Assembly (NCBI GenBank): GCA_021799495.1
Contig: JAJZAI010000004.1
Coordinates: 55,017-119,016, forward strand
Source: Deltaproteobacteria bacterium
GTDB lineage: Bacteria > Desulfobacterota > Binatia > Binatales > Binataceae
Length of the DNA: 64,000 bases
Direction: 5' to 3'
Shown here: in pieces, positions 8,181 to 17,150 of the stretch
Layout: the number at the start of each line of letters is the position of its first letter
Position numbering within the stretch: the stretch's first letter is position 1
Position numbers and translations under genes: made by a program
Notes under the pieces: generated by a model
What the model was told of the DNA's origin: nothing
The model's input: the letters and a program-made list of their open reading frames with translations, nothing else
Databases searched by the model: none

Positions 8181-9194
8181 GTGAAGCTATCGGTTATCGA
8201 CCAGTCGCCGGTGCCGGCGGGACTAACGCCGGCCGACGCGTTTCGCAACACGATCGATCTGGCGCGGCTGGCCGACGAACTCGGCTACGAGCGCTACTGG
8301 ATCGCGGAGCATCACGCGATCGCGGCGCTGGCCAGCCCCGCGCCGGAAGTGTTGATCGCGCGCGTCGCCGCCGAGACGAAAACCATACGGATCGGTTCGG
8401 GCGGCGTGATGCTGCCGCATTACAGTCCGTTCAAGACGGCCGAGGCCTTTCGCGTGCTGCACGCGCTGTACCCCGGCCGGATCGATCTCGGCGTGGGCCG
8501 CGCGCCCGGCGGCACGCCGCTCGACACGCTGGCGCTCAGGCGCGAGCGCACGCGCGCGCCGATGCCTGACGATTTCGGCCAGCAACTGGTGGAGCTGGCG
8601 GCGTGGCTCGGCGACGGCTTTCCGCCCGAGCATCCGTTCAGTCGTATCGCGATTTCTCCGGCGACTCCCGGCGCGCCGGAACTTTGGCTGCTAGGTTCGA
8701 GTCCGTGGAGCGGATCGGCGGCGGCGCAGTTGGGATTGCCGTACGCGTTCGCCCATTTTATCGATCAGCGCTCGACGCGCACGGCGATCGAGCATTATCA
8801 GCATCATTTCGCGCCGTCGGCGCGGCTCGCTCATCCCTATACGGTTCTGGCGTTGGGCGCGGTATGCGCCGATAGCGACGCGGAAGCCGAGCGGCTGCTG
8901 ATGAGCGCGCGGCTGTTCCGCCGCCGTATCCGGCAGGGCGACGTGCGGCCCATCCCGACGCCCGAAGAAGCGATCGCCGAACTGGGGCCGGCGCCGGAGC
9001 CGCGCGATTTCGACAGCGGCGAATGGCCAAGATATTTCGCCGGCGCGCCGGAGCGGGTGCGGTCGGGAATCCTCGAGATGGCGGAGACGCTGCGCGTTGA
9101 CGAGGTGATGGTGGTGACGATCGTGCATGACCATCAGGCGCGCCGGAGATCGTACGAATTGCTGGCCGCGGCGTTCGAGCTGCGGCCGCGGTGA
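8181..9194 (+). CDS. LLM-class flavin-dependent oxidoreductase (MsnO8/YhbW-like)
   Basis: A 337-residue bacterial-luciferase-like TIM barrel. Family motifs include the N-terminal SVIDQSPVPAG, YWIAEHHAI near residue 40, IRIGSGGVMLPHYSP near 75-90 and GRIDLGVGRAPGG near 100. These place it with the MsnO8/YhbW type of FMN- or F420-linked monooxygenases. The GTG start at 8181 is preceded by a purine-rich site. It stands alone, about 60 bp after the DUF748 gene. Substrate cannot be read from sequence. Confidence 0.9.
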   Translation: MKLSVIDQSPVPAGLTPADAFRNTIDLARLADELGYERYWIAEHHAIAALASPAPEVLIARVAAETKTIRIGSGGVMLPHYSPFKTAEAFRVLHALYPGRIDLGVGRAPGGTPLDTLALRRERTRAPMPDDFGQQLVELAAWLGDGFPPEHPFSRIAISPATPGAPELWLLGSSPWSGSAAAQLGLPYAFAHFIDQRSTRTAIEHYQHHFAPSARLAHPYTVLALGAVCADSDAEAERLLMSARLFRRRIRQGDVRPIPTPEEAIAELGPAPEPRDFDSGEWPRYFAGAPERVRSGILEMAETLRVDEVMVVTIVHDHQARRRSYELLAAAFELRPR

Positions 9195-9252
9195 TGACGC
9201 GCGGGAGTCCGGCGGCGGTTTGAAAAATCCGGCTTGCGAAGGACCTCAGGCG

Positions 9253-9549
9253 ATGACGTCCACAATTTACGGTTCGCAAGGCAAGCGTGGTCTGGAACGA
9301 ATGCGGCGTGCGGCGCTCGACGCGGGATCGGCCTCCGGCGTGGGCGCGGCGATGCTGATCGCGATCGCGGCGGCGACGCTCGCGGGCATACTGCTTAGCC
9401 AAGCGCCGCGCTGGAGCGCGGCCGAGCGGAGCGGCGATCCATTCTGCATCGGGGTCGCCCGCAATGCGCCGGACGACGGCTTTTTCCGCTCGAACAACGG
9501 CGCCGATCCCAGCTCCGATCCGGCCGCGCAAGGCCTCGACGACGAATAG
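9253..9549 (+). CDS. Hypothetical small single-span membrane protein
   Basis: A 98-residue reading frame following the LLM gene. One hydrophobic segment (GVGAAMLIAIAAATLAGILL, about residues 30-49) is flanked by a basic N-terminal part and a polar, acidic C-terminal tail, consistent with a bitopic inner-membrane protein. No family recognised. The ribosome-binding site is weak and the opposite strand is also open, so existence is uncertain. Confidence 0.4.
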   Translation: MTSTIYGSQGKRGLERMRRAALDAGSASGVGAAMLIAIAAATLAGILLSQAPRWSAAERSGDPFCIGVARNAPDDGFFRSNNGADPSSDPAAQGLDDE

Positions 9550-9576
9550 CGCCGCCGCATCCGCGCGCCGGACGGA

Positions 9577-10482
9577 TCATCCGGCCGCGCGAACCGTCTG
9601 TTTCAATTCGGCAAGGCCGTCGGCGAAGCTCACCCGCGGCCGCCATCCAAGCGTCGCCTGGATCAGCGAAATATCCGCAAGCGTGACTTCGGCGTCGCCG
9701 GCGCGGCGCGGCGCGTGGAGCTGGTCGGGCGAAATCAGGTCGGCAAGCTCCTTGACCGAGATGTTTTCGCCGCTGCCGACGTTGAGCGCGAAGCCGCGGG
9801 CGGAACTCAGGTAGGCGGCGAGGTTCGCCTCGGCGATATCGCGAACGTGGATGAAATCGCGGCGCTGCGAGCCATCGCCGTGGATTTCAAGCGTCTTACC
9901 GTCGCGCCATCGCCGCAGGAACGCGCCCAGCACCAGGGCGTAGGCGCCCTGTTCGGGCTGGCGCGGACCGTAAACGTTGAAGTAGCGCAGGACGATCGCG
10001 GGCAGGCCGAGCGCGCGATCGAAGAGCATGCAGTACTCCTCGCCCGCGTATTTGCTCAGCGCGTAGAAATTGAGGAACTGCGGGCGCATCGATTCGCGAT
10101 GGGGGCCCGGCTGGTTGCCGTAGTAAGTCGAGGAGCCGCTGTAAACGACTTTCCGCATGCCGGCCTCGCGCGCGGCGATCAGGACGTTCTGCGTGCCGAC
10201 GATATTGTTTTGCGTGCATTCGTCGATCGCTTCGAGCGACGGCGCCGCGCGCGACATCGCGGCCATGTGGAACACGCCCGCGCATCCGCTGGCCGCGCGG
10301 CGGCAGGCGGCGGCGTCGGTCACGTCGGCTTCGATGAATTCGGCGCCGCGCGGAACCCATTCGCGGCGGCCGTAAATCAGATTGTCGAGGACGCGTACGC
10401 GGTAGCCGCGGGCGAGCAGCAATTCGCACAGATGGCTGCCGATAAAGCCGGCGCCGCCGGTGACCAACAGGGTTTCGCTCAT
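9577..10482 (-). CDS. NAD-dependent epimerase/dehydratase (extended SDR)
   Basis: A 301-residue nucleotide-sugar epimerase-like enzyme. The NAD-binding TGGAGFIGSHL is at residues 8-18, the catalytic YALSKYAGEEY supplies YxxxK, and RYFNVYGPRQ is the typical GalE/WbpP strand. I set the start at the ATG at 10482, next to the Rossmann strand, rather than 27 codons upstream. It is the last gene of a minus-strand cluster with a nucleotidyltransferase (31-bp gap), a HAD phosphatase and a YvcK/CofD-GT fusion, so an NDP-sugar-like substrate is likely. The precise sugar is unknown. Confidence 0.9.
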   Translation of the reverse strand: MSETLLVTGGAGFIGSHLCELLLARGYRVRVLDNLIYGRREWVPRGAEFIEADVTDAAACRRAASGCAGVFHMAAMSRAAPSLEAIDECTQNNIVGTQNVLIAAREAGMRKVVYSGSSTYYGNQPGPHRESMRPQFLNFYALSKYAGEEYCMLFDRALGLPAIVLRYFNVYGPRQPEQGAYALVLGAFLRRWRDGKTLEIHGDGSQRRDFIHVRDIAEANLAAYLSSARGFALNVGSGENISVKELADLISPDQLHAPRRAGDAEVTLADISLIQATLGWRPRVSFADGLAELKQTVRAAG

Positions 10483-10513
10483 CGGATTGATTCGTCCTCG
10501 CTCGTGATCGGCG

Positions 10514-11272
10514 TTAAGTTTTCCCAATCGGCGCGCGGGAAAATTCGGCGCGGAAAAATTCAAGGTCGGCGGGAGTGTTAACGCCGCGCGCCTCGCGCGG
10601 GTCGCCGATCGGCAGCGGCGCCACCGTCCATCCGCGCGCCGCGAGCCAGGGCAGGAACGGGAGAAAGTTAATCTCGCCGGTGGCGCCGCCGTGCGCCGCG
10701 GAGGCCGAGTATTCCAACCATGCCTCGCGCAATCCGGCGACCGAGAGCACGAACGCGCCGACGTCGCCGAGTCCGCCGGGCGCGCAGCGATCGCCCTCCC
10801 GGGTCTGGCGGACGGCGACGAGGCGGCCGGCGTCGAAGACGTACTCGACGTAAGGCTCGGCGAGCGGCACGACGGGGATCACGACGGTGCGCGGAGCGCC
10901 GCGATGGGCGTCGCGGGCGGCGGCGAGGGTGGTTGCGGAAACGAAGACCTGGTCGCCCCACACGACCATGATCGCGCCGGCGCGCGCCCATCGGTCGTAG
11001 CCGCGAAAGATCGCGTCGCCCATCCCGAGCGGCTCCGGCTGAAGCGCGGTCGAGACGCGATCGGCGCCGGGGCCGGAGCGGATCGCGGCGGCGATCATGT
11101 CGAAAGCGTCGGGCGCGACGATGATGTTCAGGTGATCGGCGACCGCCAGGAGCTTGCCGCTGAGGACGCTCAGGATGGTCACGCCCGGAGCGACTTCCGC
11201 GAGAATCTTCGGCCGATCCAGGCCGAGCCGCGAACCGCGGCCGGCGGCGGGCACGAGCGCGCAGAGCTTCAT
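10514..11272 (-). CDS. Sugar-1-phosphate nucleotidyltransferase-like protein
   Basis: A 252-residue NTP-transferase (GT-A-like fold). The N-terminal LVPAAGRGSRLGLDRPK is the nucleotide and pyrophosphoryl loop of GlmU/MobA-type enzymes, QPEPLGMGDAI matches the GlmU QxxxLGTAxA loop, and VVWGDQVF supplies the metal-binding Asp. The start is the ATG at 11272, directly before the first strand. It ends 31 bp before the epimerase and begins 4 bp after the HAD gene. It probably activates a phosphorylated sugar or small acid as an NDP derivative for the neighbouring transferase fusion; substrate not known. Confidence 0.85.
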   Translation of the reverse strand: MKLCALVPAAGRGSRLGLDRPKILAEVAPGVTILSVLSGKLLAVADHLNIIVAPDAFDMIAAAIRSGPGADRVSTALQPEPLGMGDAIFRGYDRWARAGAIMVVWGDQVFVSATTLAAARDAHRGAPRTVVIPVVPLAEPYVEYVFDAGRLVAVRQTREGDRCAPGGLGDVGAFVLSVAGLREAWLEYSASAAHGGATGEINFLPFLPWLAARGWTVAPLPIGDPREARGVNTPADLEFFRAEFSRAPIGKT

Positions 11273-11276
11273 CGCG

Positions 11277-11975
11277 TCAAGAATAGCGCGCGCCATGGGC
11301 CGGCGCCTGCCAGCCGCGTTCGGTCTCGATCGCGGCGGCGAGTATCTCCAGGGTCGGAAAATAGCGATCGGCGAGCGGCGCGACGGCGGGATTGTGCACG
11401 CCGATAACGCGAAGGCCGGCGGCGCGCGCGGATTCCACGCCCGACGGCGCGTCTTCGACCGCGACCGAGTCGGCGGCGTCGAGCATGTGGCGGCGCATGC
11501 ATTCGAGATAGGGATCGGGAGCGGGTTTGCCGCGCGCAGCGTCGTCGCCGGCGATAATTCCGGCGAAGGCGCGCGCGAGATCCAGCCGCTCGAGCGCGAG
11601 CGCGACTGAGGCGGAACTGCCCGAGGTGACGAGGTAGCTGCACGCGCCGGCGCGACGGAGCGCGGCGAGCAATTCGCGCGCGCCCCTGAACGCGCGCAGG
11701 CGCCCGGCGCGCACCGCGTCGCGATAGGCGGCGCGCTTGCGCGCCACGCATCGCAGCAGCCGTTCTACGTCGGCGACGCCGAGCCGCTCGAACGCTTCGC
11801 GCGTGTTCAATCCTTTGAGCGGTTCGTAATCGAAGCCGGCGAGCGCGGCGGGCGCCTCGACCGCGAGCGCGGCGCGAAAAGCTTCGGCGTGAAGCGGAGC
11901 GGAATCGGCCAGCGTGCCGTCGAAATCAAACAAGAAATTGCGCGCCGCGAGCGGCGCCGCGGACGCGGCGGTCAT
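11277..11975 (-). CDS. HAD-IA phosphatase (beta-phosphoglucomutase-like)
   Basis: A 232-residue HAD hydrolase. Motif I FDFDGTLADS is at residues 16-25, motif II is VTSGSSASV, motif III Lys is in GKPAPDPYL, and motif IV is VEDAPSGVESA; all catalytic residues are present. The cap region resembles beta-PGM and phosphoglycolate phosphatase. The ATG at 11975 overlaps the stop of the fusion gene by 4 bp (ATGA), so the two are translationally coupled. It probably removes or moves a phosphate on the cluster's sugar-like intermediate. Confidence 0.88.
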   Translation of the reverse strand: MTAASAAPLAARNFLFDFDGTLADSAPLHAEAFRAALAVEAPAALAGFDYEPLKGLNTREAFERLGVADVERLLRCVARKRAAYRDAVRAGRLRAFRGARELLAALRRAGACSYLVTSGSSASVALALERLDLARAFAGIIAGDDAARGKPAPDPYLECMRRHMLDAADSVAVEDAPSGVESARAAGLRVIGVHNPAVAPLADRYFPTLEILAAAIETERGWQAPAHGARYS

Positions 11976-13918
11976 CGCAACAGGCCGAGCAGGTTGCTCA
12001 CGCCGCGCTTGAGCCGCGTGCGCGGATCGGTAAAGCCGGCGAAGGTCCGGTACTGCACCGGCAGTTCGGCGATTTCGACGTGGTTCCGCACCAGCATCCG
12101 CGTGATCGTCGTCGGCGTGGCGGCGCGGCGCGCGCGTCCGAGCGCCTGCTCGATGCCGGCCATCCGGCGGCGGCGGTAGATGCGGAAGCCGGTCAGAGGG
12201 TCGGAAAAGATTACGCCAAAGCCGGCGGCGAAGGCGATGCTCAGCAGAAACGCGCCGGCGAAGCTGGCGAAGTAGGCGAGGCCCTTTTCGCCGTACACCG
12301 AACGCAGTGAGTGGCGAAACTGCCGGCGGCTCTGGGTGCGCGAGCCGTAAACGGCGCCGAACGAACTTTGTTCGAGCACCTTGACGCCGAAAGCGATGTC
12401 GCGCAGGCGGTATTCGCCGTCGCCGGTGATGGTCGCGAGATAGTCGGCGCCGCCCGCGCGCAGCCAGTCGGCGGCGATGCCGATTTCGGGGAAACGGCCG
12501 GCGTCGCCCCAGCGTTCGATCGCAAGATGGTCTGGCAGTTGCGGCAGCTCGGGCAGTTCGGCGCCGTGAACACGCAGCACGACGCGGCGAAAATGCTCGC
12601 ACCAGTCGAATTCGAGAAATTCCTCGACCAGCGCCGGCCCCGCGGCCGGACGCTGCGCGAGATCGTAAAAAATTTCGAGCGACGGACGCTGTTCGCGCGC
12701 GCCGTCGTGCTCGAGCAGATTGGCGACCGCGCCCGCGATCGCGCGTCCGTTGTGGACTTGCGGAAGAATTTCGTTGCGGAAGGAGCCGGGCACGATGACG
12801 GCGCCGCGCCAGGCCGCGCGTCCCTCCAGCGCCCCCGGATCGAGCGAGGGGCCGGAACCGCGGCGGCGCGGATGCTGAATCATGATGTGGGTGACGACGC
12901 GCGCCTCGTTTTCCGGATCGCCCGCATATTCGAGCATCACGTCGGCGAGGCCGCTCGCGGTGAAATTCTGAATGTCGTGATCGGGCGCGAGGTTGACGAT
13001 CAACGCCTTGATGCGCGCGCGGGAAGATTTGAGCGCCGGCGCGGCGATTCGGTAACTCGGCAGGAGCGAGGAATGCTGCGTGCCGGGGCCGTAAACGATC
13101 GCGTCGGCGTCGCGCAGGAAGCGGCGCGCTTCTTCGGAAAGCTGCGGCGGCGAATCGCGCTCGGCGAGCCATTCGCGCTTGCGTTCGAGGCCGAGGCCGG
13201 CCAGCGCCGCGAGTTCCTCCGCGGGAATCTGTTGCGGCAGAAAATAGAGTCCGGTAATCGGCGCCGGCGACTGCGGACCGACGATTTCGGCTTCGTGCGC
13301 GAGCAGCGAGCCGTCGGCCTTGAGCGCCATCAGAATCCGGTTTTCGCCGTTGCTGACGTTGACCAGCACGGCGCGCGAACTGACCAATCGGCTCATCGCT
13401 TCGCCGGCGGCGTTGAAGTTGCGGCCCTGGCGCAGGTAGGCGCCGGCGAAGATCAGGTTGCCGAGCGCGCAATCGCGGAAATCGAACGAACGTCCGCCCG
13501 CCGCGGCGTAGTCGAAAAACTGCTTCAACAGGCCGCGCACTTCGACCGTCGTGCGTGGATCGAGCGCCGCCAGCAATTCGCCGATCTTCGCGTCGATGCC
13601 GTCGCGGGCGCCGGTTGCGGCGAAATCGCGGAGGCGCGCGGCGTCGCCGGCGCTGAAGGTCATCGGCAGGCGGTATTCGATCAGGGTCTTGAGCGCGTAC
13701 TGATTTTTCGAGTGCGGATCGAGGAGATAGGAAAAATTCTTCCGAAAATCCGACGGCCCGAGCATCCCCGGAATAAAGTCGCGCAGCGCTCCGGTGGACA
13801 GCCCGTCGTCATAAGCGTTGACCAGCAGCGCCAGCTCGACTTCCGGCATCCGCAGAAATTCGCGGATTATCGTCGCGCTGCCGCGTCCGCCGCAAAACAG
13901 CGCCACTTTGGTCGTCAT
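11972..13918 (-). CDS. YvcK/CofD-family domain fused to GT2-like glycosyltransferase
   Basis: A 648-residue two-domain protein. Residues 1 to about 400 match the YvcK/CofD superfamily: CGGRGSATI at 9-17, YDDGLSTGALR at 36-46, GPSDFRKN at 54-61, ALGNLIFAG near 151-159 and YGPGTQHSSLLP at 276-287. Residues from about 440 resemble the C-terminal half of a GT2/dolichol-phosphate-mannose synthase: TGDGEYRLRD (the DxD position) near 498-507, one hydrophobic span near 551-571, then SDPLTGFRIYRR and LPVQYRTF. CofD transfers a phospho-moiety from a guanosine donor; YvcK binds UDP-sugars. Coupled to the HAD gene by ATGA. The combined activity is unknown. Confidence 0.75.
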   Translation of the reverse strand: MTTKVALFCGGRGSATIIREFLRMPEVELALLVNAYDDGLSTGALRDFIPGMLGPSDFRKNFSYLLDPHSKNQYALKTLIEYRLPMTFSAGDAARLRDFAATGARDGIDAKIGELLAALDPRTTVEVRGLLKQFFDYAAAGGRSFDFRDCALGNLIFAGAYLRQGRNFNAAGEAMSRLVSSRAVLVNVSNGENRILMALKADGSLLAHEAEIVGPQSPAPITGLYFLPQQIPAEELAALAGLGLERKREWLAERDSPPQLSEEARRFLRDADAIVYGPGTQHSSLLPSYRIAAPALKSSRARIKALIVNLAPDHDIQNFTASGLADVMLEYAGDPENEARVVTHIMIQHPRRRGSGPSLDPGALEGRAAWRGAVIVPGSFRNEILPQVHNGRAIAGAVANLLEHDGAREQRPSLEIFYDLAQRPAAGPALVEEFLEFDWCEHFRRVVLRVHGAELPELPQLPDHLAIERWGDAGRFPEIGIAADWLRAGGADYLATITGDGEYRLRDIAFGVKVLEQSSFGAVYGSRTQSRRQFRHSLRSVYGEKGLAYFASFAGAFLLSIAFAAGFGVIFSDPLTGFRIYRRRRMAGIEQALGRARRAATPTTITRMLVRNHVEIAELPVQYRTFAGFTDPRTRLKRGVSNLLGLLR

Positions 13919-14001
13919 CGCCGAACCTCCTCAGGCCTCGAATCAGGACCGGCGCGCGTCAACCGCGCGGCGCGCCGTCCGCGTGCACAGCCACGCCCCG
14001 C

Positions 14002-15039
14002 CTACATCAGAGCCTTCACCAGCCGCAGCGCGCCCTGTTTCCATGCCACGCGATGGCTTGTGCCGGTCGTTTGCGCCATCCGCTTCCCTTCGCGCAGATA
14101 CCAATCGTACGTTGCGATCATCGCCTGCCGGTTGCTGAATTGCGGCCGCCATCCCAGCTCCCGCTGCGCTTTTTCGGTACTGACGAACGAATCCTGGTCG
14201 GCGGTGTCGTAAACCCATCGATAGACCGGCGACAGATGCATCGCGGAAAGCGCCGCCAGAATCGCTTTGGTCGGCCGCGACGGCAAATGAAGGATGCGGC
14301 TGCCGGTGCCCGCATGTTCAAGCAGCGCGCCGAGGTCCTGGTTGACCGTGCCGAACTCCGCCGCGCCGGCGTTGTAAACCCCGCCCGGCCGGCCGTTCAG
14401 GGCCGCCAGCCAGACCGCGTCGGCCAGATCGCGGACCTCCATGAGCTGGAAGCGATTTTCACCGTTGCCGAGCACGGGAATTTTCTTTCCCGACTCTATC
14501 CAGTCGAAAAGAATCTGGAAGATGCCCAGCCGTCCGCTGCCGATAAAGCTTTTCGGGCGGATGCGCACGGTTTCGACGCCCTTGGCGTCCATGCAGTACT
14601 GTTCGGCGCGCGCTTTCGCGATTCCGTAAGGCCCCATCGGATCGAGCGGCGCATCCTCGCCGATCGGATGGAAGCGGGGCATACCGTAAACCGCCGTGGT
14701 TCCGATATAAACTACGCGCTTGACACCCGCCCGCGCGGCGGCATCGAGGACGGTCTTCGTGCCTTCGGCGTTGACCGACGCAATCTCCTCCGGCGCCGCC
14801 AGGGCCAGCGCCGCCGCCGCGTGTACGACGTAATCCACGCCGGCCATTGCGCGCCCGAGCGCGGCGCCGTCGCGCACGTCGCCAGCGATTACGCCGACTC
14901 CGTCGATTTTTTCGTCAGCAGGGAAGTCTGCGATATCGTAGGCCGCTACATCTTGGCCGCGCGCCCTGAGCGATCGGCACAAATGAACGCCAAGGAAGCC
15001 CGACCCTCCCGTAACCAACCAGCGAAATTGCGCCCCCAC
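14002..15039 (-). CDS. NAD-dependent epimerase/dehydratase (3beta-HSD-like)
   Basis: An extended SDR of about 345 residues. LVTGGSGFLGVHL is the NAD-binding loop, YGIAKARAEQY gives the catalytic YxxxK, and the C-terminal part (RELGWRPQFS) is the NDP-sugar epimerase type. I chose the GTG at 15039 because GATGAGGAG sits 9 bases upstream; an earlier TTG at 15081 has no such site. It is the first minus-strand gene of the 9.6-15.0 kb cluster, about 80 bp before the fusion gene, and likely acts on the same sugar-like intermediate. Confidence 0.85.
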   Translation of the reverse strand: MGAQFRWLVTGGSGFLGVHLCRSLRARGQDVAAYDIADFPADEKIDGVGVIAGDVRDGAALGRAMAGVDYVVHAAAALALAAPEEIASVNAEGTKTVLDAAARAGVKRVVYIGTTAVYGMPRFHPIGEDAPLDPMGPYGIAKARAEQYCMDAKGVETVRIRPKSFIGSGRLGIFQILFDWIESGKKIPVLGNGENRFQLMEVRDLADAVWLAALNGRPGGVYNAGAAEFGTVNQDLGALLEHAGTGSRILHLPSRPTKAILAALSAMHLSPVYRWVYDTADQDSFVSTEKAQRELGWRPQFSNRQAMIATYDWYLREGKRMAQTTGTSHRVAWKQGALRLVKALM

Positions 15040-15329
15040 AGCCACGCGCTCCTCATCTCGTCCAGGCTTGACGTCCCACAATCACGTAAAAATACCAAAA
15101 ATCAGGCGATATGATGAGTCTAGACTAATCTCCATATCTTTATAGCGCAATATTGGCGGGTAGGCGGCATTTTGCGAACTATGCCGCAACCCTCCACAAT
15201 TTCAGACGTTCCGCTCCTTCGCAGATCGAATTTCTCGTCATGCGGCAAAGATCAGCGGATGACGGCTGTGCTTGCTGGTTAATGCCGCCGTCGCTATGGT
15301 GCCCGCAGATTCCCCGGAGAGGCGGCGCG
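15040..15329. promoter_or_regulatory. Divergent intergenic region with a palindrome
   Basis: About 290 bp between the leftward sugar cluster and the rightward LLM gene; both must be promoted from here. AT-rich sequence at 15080-15150 holds the perfect 10-bp palindrome AGTCTAGACT (15117-15126) and a TTTATAGCGC element. A GCTATGGT element about 35 bases before the LLM ATG resembles a -10. No protein motif is seen in the frames crossing it. Confidence 0.35.
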
Positions 15330-16334
15330 ATGGCGATTAAATTCGGTTATATGCTCGATTTCAGGATGCCGCCAGCACTTGCGATGGCGCCGGCGGAGTT
15401 CTACGCGGCGATGCTCCGTCAGGCTGAATTTGCCGATCAGGCCGGCCTGGATTCGATCTGGGTCACCGAGCATCATTTTACCGATGACGGCTATCTTTCG
15501 GCGGTGATGCCGACGCTGGCGGCGATCGCCGCACGCACGCGTCGTGTCGCGCTTGGAACGTACGTGCTGCTCGCGCCGTTTTACCATCCGTTGCGATTGG
15601 CCGAGGACGCGGCCGCAATTGACGTGATTTCCAACGGCCGCCTGCGGCTGGGTATCGGATCGGCGTATCGCGCCGAAGAATTCGACGGGTTTCAGGTTTC
15701 ACGTGAAACGCGGCTGAGCCGCACGCTCGAGACGATCGAAATTTTGCGCCGCGCCTGGAGCGGCGAACGCTTCAGCCATGCGGGCAGGCATTTTCAGTTC
15801 AACGATGTGCGTGTGCTGCCGCGACCCGTCAGCCGGCCGCATCCGGAGATTCTGTGGGCCGGGATGACCCGCCGGGCAATCGAGCGCGGCGCCGAATACG
15901 GCCTGTCTTTCGCCTGCAATCTGGGCCTGAAGGAAGTGGCGCTCTATCGCGAACGGTTGGCGGCGCTGGGCCGCGATCCGTCGCAGTTCAGCATCGTCAA
16001 CAGCCGTATCGTCTATGTCGCCGACACGCCGGAGGCCGCGTGGCGCGAGCTTGAGGCGGCCGCGATGTACCAGGCGGAACTTTACGGCAAATGGCTCGGC
16101 GCGGCGGCCGGGCCGGATCAGAACTGGATCGTTCCCGACGCGGATCGAATCAGGCGCGGCGCGATTCTGGGACCGCCTGACATGGTCGCCGCCAGGCTCG
16201 CGGAGCTTGCGGGAACCAACCTGATGACGGAGATAATCCTGAGCATGCAGTTGCCGGGATTGGCGCCGGACAAGGCGCTGCGTTCGCTCGAACGCTTCGC
16301 GGCGGAAGTTCTGCCGATCCTTCGCCGCGCATAA
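15330..16334 (+). CDS. LLM-class flavin-dependent oxidoreductase
   Basis: A 334-residue luciferase-like monooxygenase. Motifs include LDSIWVTEHHFTDDGY near residues 33-48, RVALGTYVLLAPFYHPLRLAED near 73-94 and the GRLRLGIGSAYRAEEF loop near 107-122. The ATG at 15330 follows a GGAGAGG site; the longer frame upstream has no homologous character. This type uses FMNH2 or F420H2 to oxidise small organics. It is followed at 75 bp by an SDR, an arrangement common in ketone or steroid-like catabolism, but the substrate is not evident. Confidence 0.9.
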   Translation: MAIKFGYMLDFRMPPALAMAPAEFYAAMLRQAEFADQAGLDSIWVTEHHFTDDGYLSAVMPTLAAIAARTRRVALGTYVLLAPFYHPLRLAEDAAAIDVISNGRLRLGIGSAYRAEEFDGFQVSRETRLSRTLETIEILRRAWSGERFSHAGRHFQFNDVRVLPRPVSRPHPEILWAGMTRRAIERGAEYGLSFACNLGLKEVALYRERLAALGRDPSQFSIVNSRIVYVADTPEAAWRELEAAAMYQAELYGKWLGAAAGPDQNWIVPDADRIRRGAILGPPDMVAARLAELAGTNLMTEIILSMQLPGLAPDKALRSLERFAAEVLPILRRA

Positions 16335-16409
16335 TTTCCGGCGCGCTGTGATAGCTCGCGGCCGGTGGCCGGCGGCGTTGGATAAATCGCCGCCGGGGGG
16401 AGATTCGCG

Positions 16410-17150
16410 ATGCGGCTAAAAGGGAAATCCGCGCTGGTAACGGGTTCCAGTTCCGGCATCGGCCGCGCGATCGCGACGCGCTTCGCGCGCGAGGGCGCGA
16501 GCGTCGTAATCAACGGCCGCAGCCCGGAAAAAATCGCGGCGGTGGTCAAAGAAATCGAGGCGTTCGGGGCGCGTGCGCTCGGCGTGCGCGCCAACGTCGG
16601 CAGTTTCGCCGAAGCGCAGACGATGGTCGAGCGGGCCGAACGCGAATTCGGCCGGCTCGATATTCTCGTCTGCAACGCCGGCGTATTCCATCACACGCCG
16701 TTCCTCGAATTGAGCGAAGCGGAATGGGACGAGGTGCTGACGGTCGATCTCAAGGGCATTTTCAATTGCGCGCGCGCCGCGATCGGGCCGATGGCGCGGC
16801 GGGGATGGGGCCGCATGATCTGCGTCACCGCGATTTCGGGATTGACCGGTTATCCGGAGATGGCGCATATCGCGGCGGCGAAAACCGGCGCGCACGGCGT
16901 GGTCAAGGCGCTCGCCGCGGAATTCGCATCGTCGGGCGTGACCGTCAACGCGATCGCGCCGGGATTGGTCGAAACGCCGATTCTGGCGAATTTTACCGAA
17001 GAGGCGCTGGCGAATTTCCGCCGGCGCATTCCCGTCGGACGCATCGGGCGGCCTGAAGAGATCGCCGAAGCCGCGCTCTATTTCGCCTCCGACGAGGCCG
17101 CATATACGACCGGCCAGATTTTGAATCTCAGCGGCGCGACGCTCATCTGA
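16410..17150 (+). CDS. SDR-family oxidoreductase lacking the canonical Tyr
   Basis: A 246-residue classical short-chain dehydrogenase. TGSSSGIG at residues 11-18 binds the cofactor, CNAG is near 88-91, and the catalytic Ser is in TAISG near 143. The usual YxxxK is replaced: the Lys (158) is preceded by IAAA, so Ile154 is where Tyr should be. Peroxisomal and mitochondrial 2,4-dienoyl-CoA reductases also lack this Tyr, so an enoyl or dienoyl reductase role is possible. It converges with the 2OG-PqqD gene, whose stop is adjacent. Confidence 0.85.
   Translation: MRLKGKSALVTGSSSGIGRAIATRFAREGASVVINGRSPEKIAAVVKEIEAFGARALGVRANVGSFAEAQTMVERAEREFGRLDILVCNAGVFHHTPFLELSEAEWDEVLTVDLKGIFNCARAAIGPMARRGWGRMICVTAISGLTGYPEMAHIAAAKTGAHGVVKALAAEFASSGVTVNAIAPGLVETPILANFTEEALANFRRRIPVGRIGRPEEIAEAALYFASDEAAYTTGQILNLSGATLI

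Noticed and set aside
11277..13472. 731-residue open frame on the minus strand
   Set aside because: Only its last 232 residues are a real HAD phosphatase; the rest is a shifted frame across the CofD-GT fusion gene.
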